DNA from: Maritalea myrionectae DSM 19524
GTDB taxonomy: Bacteria; Pseudomonadota; Alphaproteobacteria; Rhizobiales; Devosiaceae
Length of the DNA: 64,000 bases
Direction of reading: 5' to 3'
Assembly (NCBI RefSeq): GCF_000423365.1
Contig: NZ_AUHV01000004.1
Coordinates: 434,001 to 498,000, forward strand
Part shown: piece after piece, positions 1 through 8,656 of the stretch
Numbering within the stretch: position 1 is the stretch's first letter
How the letters are laid out: each line of letters opens with the position of its first letter
Program-made: the position numbers and the translations under genes
Notes under the pieces: generated by a model
What the model was told of the DNA's origin: nothing
Seen by the model: only the letters and a program-made list of their open reading frames with translations
Databases searched by the model: none

Positions 1-322
1 CCGACATGGCCGCCCCGCCGCGCAGCCAGCCCAACCAGGCTTGCGCCGCCTGAAACAGATCACGACCCATGCCGATTTTGGTGGCCAGTGCGCCCATCAA
101 CAAGAACATCGGCACAACACTCAAATCGTAGATCGAGAATTGGCCGTAGGCCAAGGTTTTGAGCTGGGCCAAAAAGATGGCGGGTCCGTTCAGGATCGTC
201 ACACCAATGCCACCCACAAGAATCATGGCGAAGGAAATGGGCATCCGCAAAACAATCAGCGCGATCAGCGCAAAAGTGCCCAATAGCCCCAATCCGAAGG
301 GTTCAACGATCCATTCAAACAT
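1..322 (-). CDS. dctM: TRAP transporter large permease (DctM family), N-terminal part only
   Basis: The reverse strand reads a protein starting MFEWIVEPFG that continues past the left edge of the window, so only about 107 residues are seen. These hold hydrophobic segments and the pattern MPISFAMILVG followed by VPMFVLMGALA, as in the DctM/GtrA-like large permease of tripartite ATP-independent periplasmic transporters. These permeases form the ion-driven translocation channel for organic acids or similar solutes captured by a periplasmic binding protein. The start overlaps the end of the small permease gene by 8 bases, the usual translational coupling. No binding-protein gene is visible, so the substrate is unknown. 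Confidence 0.85.
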   Translation of the reverse strand, partial: MFEWIVEPFGLGLLGTFALIALIVLRMPISFAMILVGGIGVTILNGPAIFLAQLKTLAYGQFSIYDLSVVPMFLLMGALATKIGMGRDLFQAAQAWLGWLRGGAAMS

Positions 323-812
323 TGTTGGGCTTTCTAAAAATGGACATTAATTGCAGCAGGGCAACAACGCTCCAAAGCAGCAACGCCAAAAGGATTGGCA
401 CATAGGCCGCCCAGTGTGGCAGCTGCAAAATCGCCGTCTGATAGCCATATTGCCATTGGTCGATAAAGCCATAGCTCATGCGCCACAGCAGCATCAGCGC
501 GATCAGGAGGGAAATGAATGTGGCTATATGCTGCAAGAAGGTTCGCACGCCTGCGCCTAAACCTTGCGTGAAGATATCTGCGGCCACATGAGCGCCATCA
601 CGTTGGCACAGCGGCAGGAAACAGAAAACGGTGATCGCGATACCCATTTCAGTGAGTTCAAAATCGCCTGCAAAACCAATGGTGAGCGCATTGAGCAGCG
701 TTGCCAACACGTTCACCAACACCACGAGCACCAAAATGGCGCCGCCGAAAAGTGCAAGCGCATCGACCGCCCGCACAATGAAAATGGGCAAGTTGTTGGT
801 GTGATTTGGCAT
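315..812 (-). CDS. dctQ: TRAP transporter small permease (DctQ family)
   Basis: This 165-residue protein has four hydrophobic helices (about residues 15-38, 50-68, 90-110 and 130-155), the length and layout of TRAP small permeases. DctQ partners the large permease in the inner membrane. The start ATG follows an AGGGGA ribosome site at good spacing. The gene overlaps the large permease gene, so the two form one unit. No substrate can be read from this subunit. No TRAP binding-protein gene lies upstream: the next gene in the same direction encodes a DedA-like protein. Confidence 0.85.
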   Translation of the reverse strand: MPNHTNNLPIFIVRAVDALALFGGAILVLVVLVNVLATLLNALTIGFAGDFELTEMGIAITVFCFLPLCQRDGAHVAADIFTQGLGAGVRTFLQHIATFISLLIALMLLWRMSYGFIDQWQYGYQTAILQLPHWAAYVPILLALLLWSVVALLQLMSIFRKPNNV

Positions 813-877
813 ACACGTCCCCTATCCGCTGTGCATTGATGTGTTGCACGGGCAAATGAGTCAAGGGGATTGGTTGG

Positions 878-1492
878 TTATGCCGTCGGCCAATAAGCCA
901 CCATCACGAAACCCAATATGGTGATCACAATCACCAAAGCACTAAACAGTTTCAAATTTCGCCCCGCCCAGTCCGTCATCTGCTGACCAAACATTACAAA
1001 GACCAACGCAAAGGCATAAAAGCGTAGGGCCCGCCCGGCAAAAGCCGCGATGACAAATAAAATAGGATTGACGTGCAATATTCCCGCCCCCAAACACACA
1101 AGCTTGAACGGCACTGGCGTTACCGCGCCTAAAAAGATGGCCGTTGCTGCCGCCATGTTGTTGGCAGTTGCCTGTTGCTGGAACTGAGCGAATGCAGCCT
1201 CTAGGCCGTATGTACTGATAATCCATTGGCCAATCGTTTCAAGGAAAGCGAAACCAATCAGATAGCCCAGCATGCCGCCAAACACCGACGCCAACAGCGC
1301 AACATGGGCGACATACATCGCCTTTTTCGGTGCGCCTACCATCATAGGCAGTGCAATCACATCAACTGACAGCGGCAACAAAGCGCTTTCCAGAAAAGAC
1401 GTCGCCGCCAGTAAGCCATAAGCTTTCTTCGACGTGGCGCCACGGCGCAATTGTGCCGCGTCTACCTGAAAATTGGGCCAACGCCAGGCCAC
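878..1492 (-). CDS. DedA/VTT-like (YqaA-type) integral membrane protein
   Basis: The 204-residue protein has an amphipathic N-terminus, then about five hydrophobic segments. Around residues 30-55 it has the FLESALLPLSVDVIALPMM region, and near 120-135 a GAVTPVPFKLVCLGAGI region. Both match the VTT domain of DedA-superfamily proteins, where an early acidic residue and a later basic or Pro-rich reentrant loop are conserved. Members are linked to membrane homeostasis and lipid-carrier or phospholipid flipping, but the YqaA branch has no settled role. It stops three bases from the next gene on the same strand, a probable operon with the DUF192 lipoprotein. Confidence 0.75.
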   Translation of the reverse strand: MAWRWPNFQVDAAQLRRGATSKKAYGLLAATSFLESALLPLSVDVIALPMMVGAPKKAMYVAHVALLASVFGGMLGYLIGFAFLETIGQWIISTYGLEAAFAQFQQQATANNMAAATAIFLGAVTPVPFKLVCLGAGILHVNPILFVIAAFAGRALRFYAFALVFVMFGQQMTDWAGRNLKLFSALVIVITILGFVMVAYWPTA

Positions 1493-1495
1493 AGG

Positions 1496-1954
1496 TTAGC
1501 TGTTCATACGCGGGTGCCGCACTTGATCACCGGGCTTAAGCCCATATTGCTTGGCAAGGCCGCCATTGATTTCCAGCACAAATCGAACCGGATATTTTGA
1601 TGGAATGCTGGTTGGGTCTTGTGGAACTGCGTTGTGATGAATGTGTTTGATGGTGCCGCGTTCATCGATGAAGATCATATCCAACGGTATGAAGGTATTG
1701 CGCATCCAGAATGCGACTTCTCGTGTTTCCTGAAAATCGAACAACATCCCCTCATCGCGCGGCATTTTGGTGCGGAACATCAGTCCGCGCCTGCGCGTCT
1801 CGGGTGTATCGGCAAGCTCCACTGTTATCGGTATTTCGCCAATATCGGTCTGCAAAACCAAATTTTTGTCGTTGTGCAAACAGCCCACGAGGAAAATCGT
1901 CAAAAAAATAACGCTCAGCAGTTTCACCGAGCGTTGCAACAATTCAGACTGCAT
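1496..1954 (-). CDS. DUF192 family lipoprotein
   Basis: This is a 152-residue protein with a lipoprotein signal ending LVGC (Cys25), followed by a DUF192 domain. The typical elements are RRRGLMFRTKMPRDEGMLF, then FWMRNTFIPLDMIFID, then a C-terminal VLEINGG. The function of DUF192 is not known; the fold is a small beta barrel thought to act in the envelope. I chose the ATG at 1954 because it begins a proper lipoprotein signal; the longer reading frame runs into the cold-shock gene upstream. The cold-shock gene ends 15 bases before this start, so co-transcription is likely. Confidence 0.8.
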   Translation of the reverse strand: MQSELLQRSVKLLSVIFLTIFLVGCLHNDKNLVLQTDIGEIPITVELADTPETRRRGLMFRTKMPRDEGMLFDFQETREVAFWMRNTFIPLDMIFIDERGTIKHIHHNAVPQDPTSIPSKYPVRFVLEINGGLAKQYGLKPGDQVRHPRMNS

Positions 1955-1968
1955 CGACCTGTCCAATA

Positions 1969-2586
1969 CTAGTGAGAGGATGGCGCCTCGCCCCAATCAT
2001 CTGGACGAATTTCGGCAACCATAAGGCCTTTAGGACCATCGCCATAACGCGCAAGCACAAATTGGCCGGGGCGCAATTCAGTCAGGCCAAAGCGGCGCAA
2101 TGTTTCCATGTGGATAAAAATATCGGGATGCCCCTCACCTTTGGACAAAAATCCAAAGCCACGCAATCGGTTAAACCATTTCACTTCCAAGCGCTCGAGC
2201 TTAGAAGTTGGCTCCACCACCACATGGGTGCGTGGTGCAGGCATTTGAGAAGGATGTTTGGCAGTGGTTTCATCCATTGACAGTATGCGGAAGGCTTGCA
2301 GGCCGCCGGGGCGGTCCAGCGCTTCGCACACAATGCGCGCGCCTTCATAGGCTGTTTTATAGCCGTCGCGGCGCAAACAGGTCACATGAACAAGAACGTC
2401 GGCCATGCCGTTATCGGGTACGATGAAACCGAAGCCTTTGGCCACGTCAAACCATTTGATCGTGCCTGAAACCTCTATGACATCTACCGAGCCATCTTCC
2501 GCGTCGCTGCGCGCCCGGTCTAGATTGCTTTGGTCGCGCTCATATTCCAAATCGGAATTTAGATCCGGTGTGCTCTTGGCCCCCAT
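1969..2586 (-). CDS. Cold-shock protein with two CSD domains
   Basis: The 205-residue protein carries two cold-shock domains. The first (about 40-105) has [20 protein letters not shown] and [12 protein letters not shown]. The second (about 135-200) has [19 protein letters not shown] and [12 protein letters not shown]. Both keep RNP1- and RNP2-like aromatic patches for single-stranded RNA or DNA binding. Two-domain Csp proteins of this length are common in Hyphomicrobiales. The first 38 residues are acidic and polar and look disordered. The likely role is an RNA chaperone. The long AT-rich leader upstream could carry temperature-responsive structure, but this is inference. Confidence 0.85.
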   Translation of the reverse strand: MGAKSTPDLNSDLEYERDQSNLDRARSDAEDGSVDVIEVSGTIKWFDVAKGFGFIVPDNGMADVLVHVTCLRRDGYKTAYEGARIVCEALDRPGGLQAFRILSMDETTAKHPSQMPAPRTHVVVEPTSKLERLEVKWFNRLRGFGFLSKGEGHPDIFIHMETLRRFGLTELRPGQFVLARYGDGPKGLMVAEIRPDDWGEAPSSH

Positions 2587-2842
2587 TTTGCCATGTCCTC
2601 TTTAATTGACCTGCCCGCCACAGCCAGGTTACTCAATTACTCCTAATTGAATGAGTTTGTCCGATTCAAAGCGATTTGTTAAGGGATTAATTACATTTTA
2701 TTAACCATCCAATCAAGTCGCCGATTGTTAAGGTCTTTTTGAAACCCGCCTGTGGGTTGATTGGTTTTCCCGGAACAAGTTTTGTGATCAACTCGTTTTT
2801 GGTAGAGTCGATCAAAACCTCCAGAAAAAGATAAGGCACGCT
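2587..2842. other. Intergenic leader region between cold-shock gene and gloA
   Basis: This is a divergent, AT-rich 256-base stretch without a gene. It holds an imperfect inverted repeat near 2631-2655, with ACTCAATTA answered by TAATTGA and GAGT. It must hold the promoters of both the cold-shock gene (minus) and gloA (plus). I could not fix a -35/-10 pair with confidence. The minus-strand reading frame that crosses gloA from here is not a gene. Confidence 0.4.
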
Positions 2843-3262
2843 ATGAAATATTTGCACACAATGGTTCGCATCTCCAACATTGACGAGAGTCTGAGATTTT
2901 ATTGCGAAGGTCTTGGCCTGCAAGAAAATCGCCGCATTGATAATGAGAAAGGCCGCTTCACGCTGATCTTCTTGTCGGCGCCGGGGGATGAGGAGGCTCA
3001 AGTTGAGCTCACCTATAATTGGGACCCCGAAGAATATGATGGTGGCCGCAATTTTGGTCACCTCGCCTACCGCGTAAAGGACATCTATGCCTTGTGCCAA
3101 CACCTTATGGACATGGGCTACACCATCAACCGCCCGCCGCGTGATGGACATATGGCGTTTGTGCGTTCGCCGGACAATATTTCCTTCGAGCTTTTGCAAG
3201 AAGGTGACAGCCTTGAGCCGAAGGAACCTTGGGCCAGCATGAGCAACACCGGCGAATGGTAA
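2843..3262 (+). CDS. gloA: Lactoylglutathione lyase (glyoxalase I)
   Basis: The 139-residue protein converts the methylglyoxal-glutathione hemithioacetal to S-lactoylglutathione in the cytoplasm, detoxifying methylglyoxal. It has the paired beta-alpha-beta-beta-beta modules of the VOC superfamily, and all four metal ligands are at the expected places: His5, Glu55, His73 and Glu116. Length and the opening MKYLHTMVRI match bacterial, usually Ni-dependent, enzymes. The gene stands alone, followed by a strong terminator, so it is probably monocistronic. Confidence 0.93.
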   Translation: MKYLHTMVRISNIDESLRFYCEGLGLQENRRIDNEKGRFTLIFLSAPGDEEAQVELTYNWDPEEYDGGRNFGHLAYRVKDIYALCQHLMDMGYTINRPPRDGHMAFVRSPDNISFELLQEGDSLEPKEPWASMSNTGEW

Positions 3263-3290
3263 AATTGAAAATAAAAAATTAACCACTTGT

Positions 3291-3326
3291 TTAAACCGGC
3301 GATTAGGCATCGCCGGTTTATTTTAT
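3291..3326 (+). terminator. Rho-independent terminator after gloA
   Basis: The arms TTAAACCGGCGA and TCGCCGGTTTA form an 11-bp stem with a short loop, followed by TTTTAT. It lies 28 bases after the gloA stop codon. It also argues against a start at 3287 for the next gene, since that start would lie within the hairpin. Confidence 0.9.
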
Positions 3327-3370
3327 GGCCAAACGCAAAACAAACTCCATTTTTGGAACTGGCTTGGCCA

Positions 3371-3841
3371 ATGGCTTCTTTTTCTACATATGCGCGCGCC
3401 CTGATCGCAGCGACATTGTCGTTCGCCCTTTTGGCAGGCTGTGCCTCCCTAGGCGGCTTTGACGCGGCAAAGCGCTACGACAAGAAATATGGCCTGCATG
3501 TGGAGCACAGTAAGGTCAACACTTTCTGCCTGTTGCCAAAACTGCGCTATGTGCTGTGGAAGGCTGAATTGCGGTTTGGGCGCCCGGTTGTTGTGACATC
3601 AGGTTTCCGCAATCCCATCCACAATTATATGGTTGGCGGCGCGTGGGGCTCTTACCACCAAAAGTGCATGGCCGCGGATGTCTTTATTCCCGGCGTTTCA
3701 AAATCCAAATTGATTGCCTTTATGCGCACACAATCACAAGTGGGTGGACTTGGATGTTATCCAGGCCGCAAATTTATACACGTGGATATCCGTAAGCGTC
3801 CAAATGGTTATAAACGCCCCGTGCAATTTAAAGGTTGCTGA
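3371..3841 (+). CDS. YcbK/M15-like peptidase lipoprotein (DUF882 type)
   Basis: From the ATG at 3371 the product is a 156-residue lipoprotein (lipobox LLAGC, Cys24) with a zinc D,D-peptidase-like domain. The zinc ligands typical of the M15/YcbK family are visible: His96 in SYHQKCMAADVF, Asp103, and His137 in FIHVDI, with TSGFR at 77-81. The likely role is cleavage of or binding to peptidoglycan at the periplasmic face. The longer frame from 3287 was rejected because it would begin inside the gloA terminator and hide the lipoprotein signal. The protein is unusual in ending with a Cys (residue 156) and having three more Cys residues in the domain, which could form disulphides. Confidence 0.75.
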   Translation: MASFSTYARALIAATLSFALLAGCASLGGFDAAKRYDKKYGLHVEHSKVNTFCLLPKLRYVLWKAELRFGRPVVVTSGFRNPIHNYMVGGAWGSYHQKCMAADVFIPGVSKSKLIAFMRTQSQVGGLGCYPGRKFIHVDIRKRPNGYKRPVQFKGC

Positions 3842-3909
3842 CATAAGTGCGTGTTTTCAGATTTTTGTCACTTTTTTGAAAAAAAACCATAAAAAAGCGA
3901 AAAAGCCTC

Positions 3910-3938
3910 TTGCGTCTTTTGAAGAACGTCAATATACG
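3910..3938 (+). promoter_or_regulatory. Putative tRNA-Glu promoter
   Basis: A TTGCGT hexamer (3910-3915), 17 bases of spacer and TATACG (3933-3938) lie 17 bases before the mature tRNA. The layout fits a housekeeping sigma factor promoter of a stable RNA. Confidence 0.6.
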
Positions 3939-3954
3939 ACAACCACTGTTCGAG

Positions 3955-4030
3955 GCGCCCTTCGTCTAGTGGTCTAGGACGCCGCCCTTTCACGGCGGAA
4001 ACACGGGTTCGAGTCCCGTAGGGCGTACCA
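3955..4030 (+). tRNA. tRNA-Glu (anticodon TTC)
   Basis: This is a 76-base cloverleaf. The acceptor stem GCGCCCT pairs with AGGGCGT (one G-T). The anticodon stem is CCGCC/GGCGG around loop CTTTCAC, giving anticodon TTC. The T arm is ACGGG-TTCGAGT-CCCGT, and the CCA end is encoded. It is followed after about 40 bases by a terminator, so it is transcribed alone. Confidence 0.97.
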
Positions 4031-4067
4031 ACAGCTTCCTTAATTAGGAGGCGTCTCGAACAACAAG

Positions 4068-4092
4068 AAACCGGCCTCTGGCCGGTTTTTTT
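4068..4092 (+). terminator. Rho-independent terminator after tRNA-Glu
   Basis: The perfect stem AACCGGCC / GGCCGGTT has a three-base loop and is followed by a run of T. Confidence 0.92.
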
Positions 4093-4273
4093 GTGTTTAA
4101 GTAAATCTCATATCTCCTTGGTTCAAAAACATTATCATTCGTTGGCGCCCCGCGCCGCGAAATGGCTTTTGCTTTTGTTTGGTTTATGGGATTCCCTATT
4201 TTGATGCCTTGCCTAGCATCGACAACACAAACGCTTTATATGGAATGAAAGAGCGCTTGAGGGGATGGTGCGA

Positions 4274-5755
4274 ATGTCGCCAACTGCAGATCAAAATCGA
4301 CCGTTTATCGATCGTCTTTTATTGGTGATCATTGGCGTATTCATGGCCATCAAACTTATCCTGATGACCCAAAGCGGTTTGCTGGACGACGAAGCCTATT
4401 ATTGGGTTTGGGGCCAGCGCCAGCAACTCTCATATTTTGATCATCCAGCGCTTGCCGCGTGGTTGATGTCTGCCATGCAGGCCATTTTTGGTGATGGCAT
4501 TGTGGGCGCCCGTATGGGCGCACTTTTCACTTTTGCGGGCAGTTCCTACTTTTTATGGCGCTTCGCCGCTAAAATACGGCCGCAAGCGCCCTTGAGGGCA
4601 TTTCTGATTGCAGAAGTTGTGCTTCTGGCGTCCCCCACGTTTTTCGCATGGACCACAATCGTCTATTTCGATCATCTGCTGATCTTTTTGTGTTTGGGGG
4701 CGATGTATTATTACACGCTCTATTTGGACACAGATTCTGACGAACGGACTTCGTTCAAATCGCTCTATATGGCAGCTGGATTTCTGGGCTTGGCGGCGCT
4801 GACAAAATATAGCGCCCTGTTTGTGGGGATTGGCTTTGCATTGGTGGTGCTTTGCAGCCCGCGTTATTGGCACAAGCTTAAAAGCCCACATCTTTACCTC
4901 GCAGCCCTGCTGGCTGTCGCGATGCAAGCCCCCACCTTTATTTGGAATGTGCAAAATGATTTCGCTTCATTCAGCTTCCATCTTTATGATCGGCACTCAG
5001 GGCCCTGGTGGCAAAGCTATGCGGCGCATTATTTTATCCGCTATTTCCTTTATACGGTGATCCTGTTTGGGCCATTCTTGCTGCTCAGCCTGTTTCGCAT
5101 TCGGCGTTTGCGGGCTGAAAACAGCTTTACGCACACGGCTGCCTATTTGATCCTGTTTGTTTCCGGCACCACGATGGCTTTTCTTTTGTCGATGGTGATG
5201 ACAGTCTCCAGCCATTGGTATTGGACTGACCTTGCATATCTTGGGCTGGTCATCCTGTCTCCGGTGCTTTTGGGAATCGGTTGGCTGTTGTGGGCCCATA
5301 TAGTGCTTGGCTTGGTCGCGGCTATTCTTGTGACAATCAATTATTGCGTTTTGCCATTGGCAGCGCTTATTGGCGTGCATGATGTGGAAACAGGCAAGAC
5401 ATTTGGCTGGGACCAAGTGGTGGCGGCCACTTTGGACGCAGAGACACGTTTGGACGCAGATTTTATTGCCACCAGCCGATTTAAAACGGTTGCGCAATTC
5501 AATTTCCATGGTCAACGGCGCGATATCTACGAACTGTCCCCACAACCGTCGCAATTTGACTATTGGCAAGACCTTGAGGCGCTTGCAGGTAAGCGTGCTA
5601 TCATCTTACATGATGAACAGGCGAATATAGACAAGCTGACCGGCAGCTTTGAAACGCTTAAGCTGGTGGAAGAAGTCTCCATTCAGCGCTATGGCTTTGA
5701 AATATACCGCTATCAGCTATATTTCGGCACAAATTACAAACCGGCTGAAAAGTGA
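4274..5755 (+). CDS. ArnT/GT39-like polytopic glycosyltransferase, copy 1
   Basis: This integral membrane protein of about 493 residues has some ten or more helices in its first 370 residues. The first periplasmic loop carries DDEAYYW (Asp38-Asp39-Glu40) and FDHP (55-58), the acidic catalytic signature of the GT-C fold ArnT/PMT/GT83 group. These enzymes transfer a sugar from an undecaprenyl-phosphate donor to a lipid, glycan or protein outside the inner membrane. The ATG at 4274 sits nine bases after GAGGGG; the ATG at 4265 directly abuts that site and is less likely. The next gene is a close paralogue only four bases downstream. Donor and acceptor are unknown. Confidence 0.8.
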   Translation: MSPTADQNRPFIDRLLLVIIGVFMAIKLILMTQSGLLDDEAYYWVWGQRQQLSYFDHPALAAWLMSAMQAIFGDGIVGARMGALFTFAGSSYFLWRFAAKIRPQAPLRAFLIAEVVLLASPTFFAWTTIVYFDHLLIFLCLGAMYYYTLYLDTDSDERTSFKSLYMAAGFLGLAALTKYSALFVGIGFALVVLCSPRYWHKLKSPHLYLAALLAVAMQAPTFIWNVQNDFASFSFHLYDRHSGPWWQSYAAHYFIRYFLYTVILFGPFLLLSLFRIRRLRAENSFTHTAAYLILFVSGTTMAFLLSMVMTVSSHWYWTDLAYLGLVILSPVLLGIGWLLWAHIVLGLVAAILVTINYCVLPLAALIGVHDVETGKTFGWDQVVAATLDAETRLDADFIATSRFKTVAQFNFHGQRRDIYELSPQPSQFDYWQDLEALAGKRAIILHDEQANIDKLTGSFETLKLVEEVSIQRYGFEIYRYQLYFGTNYKPAEK

Positions 5756-5759
5756 GTTT

Positions 5760-7247
5760 ATGAAATTCGTCCCTGATAAAGCCGATTATTTGCCGTCTGT
5801 GCGCGCCCTGTTGATTATTGCCGGGCTTTTGGTGATCTTAAAGCTCCTTATTACCTACGGCATGTTTCCATTGGGCGACGAAGCCTATTACTGGCGTTGG
5901 GCACAAACGCCGGAATTGTCATATTTTGACCATCCGCCCCTAGGGGCATGGCTCATCGCCCTTGGCCAATTGATCGGGCTCGATCATTTGCTGGGTTTGC
6001 GAGCGGTGACACTTTTGACCACCCTTGGCACCCTGTTCTTCATTTGGAAAATTATCGGCCACTACCGCAGCAACGACGCCACGATTTCGCACACACATTT
6101 GTTTTTGTTTGTCGCGACCATGCTTTACGCCTCGCCGACCATTCTGGTGTGGTCGAGCCTGATCTACCACGATCATTTGTTAATTTTTCTCGCTAGCGGC
6201 GCGTTCTTTTATCTCGGGCGCTATTTGGATCGTACGGCACGCGGACAATCGGACCTCGCAGGTCTATATGCGGGCGCCCTTTATCTTGGATTGATGGGGC
6301 TTACCAAATATAGCGCGGTCTTTATGGGGCTAGCGCTTGTTCTGGTCATTTTGTTCAGCAGCAAATTGCGCCACCAGCTCAAGTCCCCCCATCTATATTT
6401 GGCAGGCTTGCTCACCTTCGCCTGTATGCTGCCGCTGTTTTGGTGGAACTGGACCCATGATTGGGCATCATTTGGCTTTCATCTGGATCAGCGACATGGC
6501 GCGGGATGGCTCGAACGGTTTAACCCAATTGCCTTGATCAATTTTGTGGCCGCGACATTGGTCTTGTTCGGCCCCTTCCTCATCGCGGCGATCATCAACC
6601 AATTTCGACCTAAATATGCCAACGCAGCACCTCGCTATTTGTTGCGCCTCGCCACTTATACATTTGTGCTGTCGACCATAGCCTTCGCCACTGTTTCAGC
6701 CTTTGCCTATACGCTTTGGTATTGGAGTGACCTAGCCTATTTGGGGCTGTTGTTGTTGATCCCATATCTGATGCGGTCTAAGTATATGATTTGGGGACAC
6801 TATATCTTTGGGATCGTTTTGGTCGCCCTCACCACGTTTCATTACGCGTTCGCGCCAATCACCGTGTGGTTGCCGGGGTACGATAAAGAAGCATCCAGTG
6901 TTTATGGGTGGTCGCAAGTCGCTGATTGGGTCAATCAGACGGCAGAAGAAGTTGGTGTAGACAATCTTGCCGCCTATCGGTTTCAAACTGCCAGCCAGCT
7001 AAGTCTGGTCTTGAATCGCACGGATGTATTTGCCATCGATTATCGCCCTACCCAATTTGATTATTGGGAACTTCCGCAACTCAGTTCAGGAAAAGACGTT
7101 TTGGTGTTGAAAGACGACATCAGCCCCGCCTCGCAAATCGAACAACGTTTTGAGACCCTGGAACTAATCGATGAACTACCTATCATGCGCTTTGGGCAGG
7201 AAATCTACCGCTATGAGCTTTATCTGGGGCGGAACTTTACGCCCTAG
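5760..7247 (+). CDS. ArnT/GT39-like polytopic glycosyltransferase, copy 2
   Basis: This 495-residue membrane protein is a tandem paralogue of the preceding gene. It has the same GDEAYYW (Asp40-Glu41) and LSYFDHPPLGAWL loop, the same LTKYSA segment and the same C-terminal pattern FDYW ... IYRYELYLGRN. The start ATG at 5760 lies four bases after the stop of copy 1, so the two form a two-gene operon and may work on related acceptors or as partners. A GT-C role with a polyprenyl-phosphate sugar donor is inferred from the family. The 3' end overlaps the convergent cfa gene by four bases. Confidence 0.8.
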   Translation: MKFVPDKADYLPSVRALLIIAGLLVILKLLITYGMFPLGDEAYYWRWAQTPELSYFDHPPLGAWLIALGQLIGLDHLLGLRAVTLLTTLGTLFFIWKIIGHYRSNDATISHTHLFLFVATMLYASPTILVWSSLIYHDHLLIFLASGAFFYLGRYLDRTARGQSDLAGLYAGALYLGLMGLTKYSAVFMGLALVLVILFSSKLRHQLKSPHLYLAGLLTFACMLPLFWWNWTHDWASFGFHLDQRHGAGWLERFNPIALINFVAATLVLFGPFLIAAIINQFRPKYANAAPRYLLRLATYTFVLSTIAFATVSAFAYTLWYWSDLAYLGLLLLIPYLMRSKYMIWGHYIFGIVLVALTTFHYAFAPITVWLPGYDKEASSVYGWSQVADWVNQTAEEVGVDNLAAYRFQTASQLSLVLNRTDVFAIDYRPTQFDYWELPQLSSGKDVLVLKDDISPASQIEQRFETLELIDELPIMRFGQEIYRYELYLGRNFTP

Positions 7248-8482
7248 TCGATACGTCGATATTGATAAACGCCCACATCAATCATTTTGTCGGCGAACCC
7301 CGCCTCACAATAAGTGAGGTAATAGACCCATTTGCGCTTGAAGGTTTCATCAAACCCAAGCTTTTCGATCTTGTCCCAGTTCGCCAAAAACGCACCGCGC
7401 CACATGGCCAGCGTTTTGGCGTAGGACTGGCCAAACATCTCTTGCTTTTCCAGTTTTAGACCAACATTTTCGCCCTGATCGCGCATCACCTCGTTGGTGA
7501 GCAACATGCCGCCGGGGAAAATGTAGCGCTGGATGAAATCGACATTGTTGCGATATTCTTCAAAATCATTCTCGTCGATGACAATCGCTTGGATCGCAGC
7601 GGTGCCGCCGGGTTTAAGCCGATCATGAACTGTTTTGAAATAGGTTGGCCAATGATCTTCACCAACGGCTTCGATCATCTCGATTGAACAAATGTGATCG
7701 AACTGGCCCTGGGTATCACGATAATCTTCAATTACTAGTTTAGAAAACTCGTCCAAACCTTTGTCGGACAATCTTTTTAGGCCGTATTTAAGCTGCTCCT
7801 TCGACAAAGTGATGCCGCGCAAATTTGCTTTATAATCTTTTGCAATTGTCTCGGCAAATGCACCCCAGCCACAGCCGATTTCCAACACGTCACTGCCCGG
7901 TTGCACCCCAGCCATATCTGCGACCAAATGATTTTTTGCCCACTGAGCATCCGTCAGGCTTTGGTCTTCACTGGTAAAATAGGCGGAAGAATAGACCATC
8001 GATTCGTCGAGCCAGAGGTCGTAAAAGTCATTCCCCAGATCGTAGTGCTCAGCGATATTCTTCTTAGAGCCTTCGCGCGTGTTCCGCCGCGAAATGTGAT
8101 AGGCCATATCCTGAGCCGCGCGATGGAAAAAACCCGGCTTTACCGCAGATAGGTGATCGCGGTTTTTGAGGAAGAATTTAAACACCGCCAACAGATCATC
8201 GCATTCAATGTCTTTATTCATGTAGGCAGCGGCAAAGCCCACGGTGCCGCGGCGGGCCGCTTCAATCAGCAGGTTAAAATTGTTGAGTTTGAGTGTGGCC
8301 TTGGGGCCAGCGTTTTCAGGGTTGCCGACATAGCCAACGCGACCAGACGGCAAAATCACTTTGATGCTGCCATGGGGCACATCTTTGATAATCCTGCGCG
8401 CGGCACGGTGCAAAACAAAAGATAGAAATTTTGATGCCAAGGTCGGCGATGACCGTTCCCGGTCAAATGCTAAATCACTCAT
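7244..8482 (-). CDS. cfa: Cyclopropane-fatty-acyl-phospholipid synthase
   Basis: This 412-residue enzyme uses S-adenosylmethionine to methylenate cis double bonds in membrane phospholipid acyl chains. It shows the family block EHYDLGNDFYDLWLD (145-159) with YSSAYF, and the SAM-binding motif VLEIGCGWGAF (199-209). The C-terminal CEAGF is also present. Length and order match bacterial Cfa. In many bacteria Cfa is induced in stationary phase or acid stress; nothing in the upstream sequence shows this here. It is convergent with the glycosyltransferase pair and shares its last four bases. Confidence 0.93.
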   Translation of the reverse strand: MSDLAFDRERSSPTLASKFLSFVLHRAARRIIKDVPHGSIKVILPSGRVGYVGNPENAGPKATLKLNNFNLLIEAARRGTVGFAAAYMNKDIECDDLLAVFKFFLKNRDHLSAVKPGFFHRAAQDMAYHISRRNTREGSKKNIAEHYDLGNDFYDLWLDESMVYSSAYFTSEDQSLTDAQWAKNHLVADMAGVQPGSDVLEIGCGWGAFAETIAKDYKANLRGITLSKEQLKYGLKRLSDKGLDEFSKLVIEDYRDTQGQFDHICSIEMIEAVGEDHWPTYFKTVHDRLKPGGTAAIQAIVIDENDFEEYRNNVDFIQRYIFPGGMLLTNEVMRDQGENVGLKLEKQEMFGQSYAKTLAMWRGAFLANWDKIEKLGFDETFKRKWVYYLTYCEAGFADKMIDVGVYQYRRID

Positions 8483-8656
8483 ACGCTACATTCCTGAACC
8501 TTGTTCCAATATAGTGGAATTAACCATTAAAGTCCGGTTCTAGGCCTCCCTAATTATGCCCAAAATTCTATCGGTGATGGGAAAAATATCAAGCCCTTTG
8601 CAAAACACATTGTTTTTAAAGGCCAATTTCCCAGACATGACAACTATAGGTAGGGA

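Noticed and set aside
3272-3300. Possible CtrA site (TTAA-N-TTAA) before the M15-like gene
   Set aside because: Spacing between the TTAA halves is eight, not seven, and it overlaps the gloA terminator.
2687-3310. 207-residue minus-strand frame across gloA
   Set aside because: It lies opposite a clear glyoxalase gene with all metal ligands, and the protein shows no family pattern.
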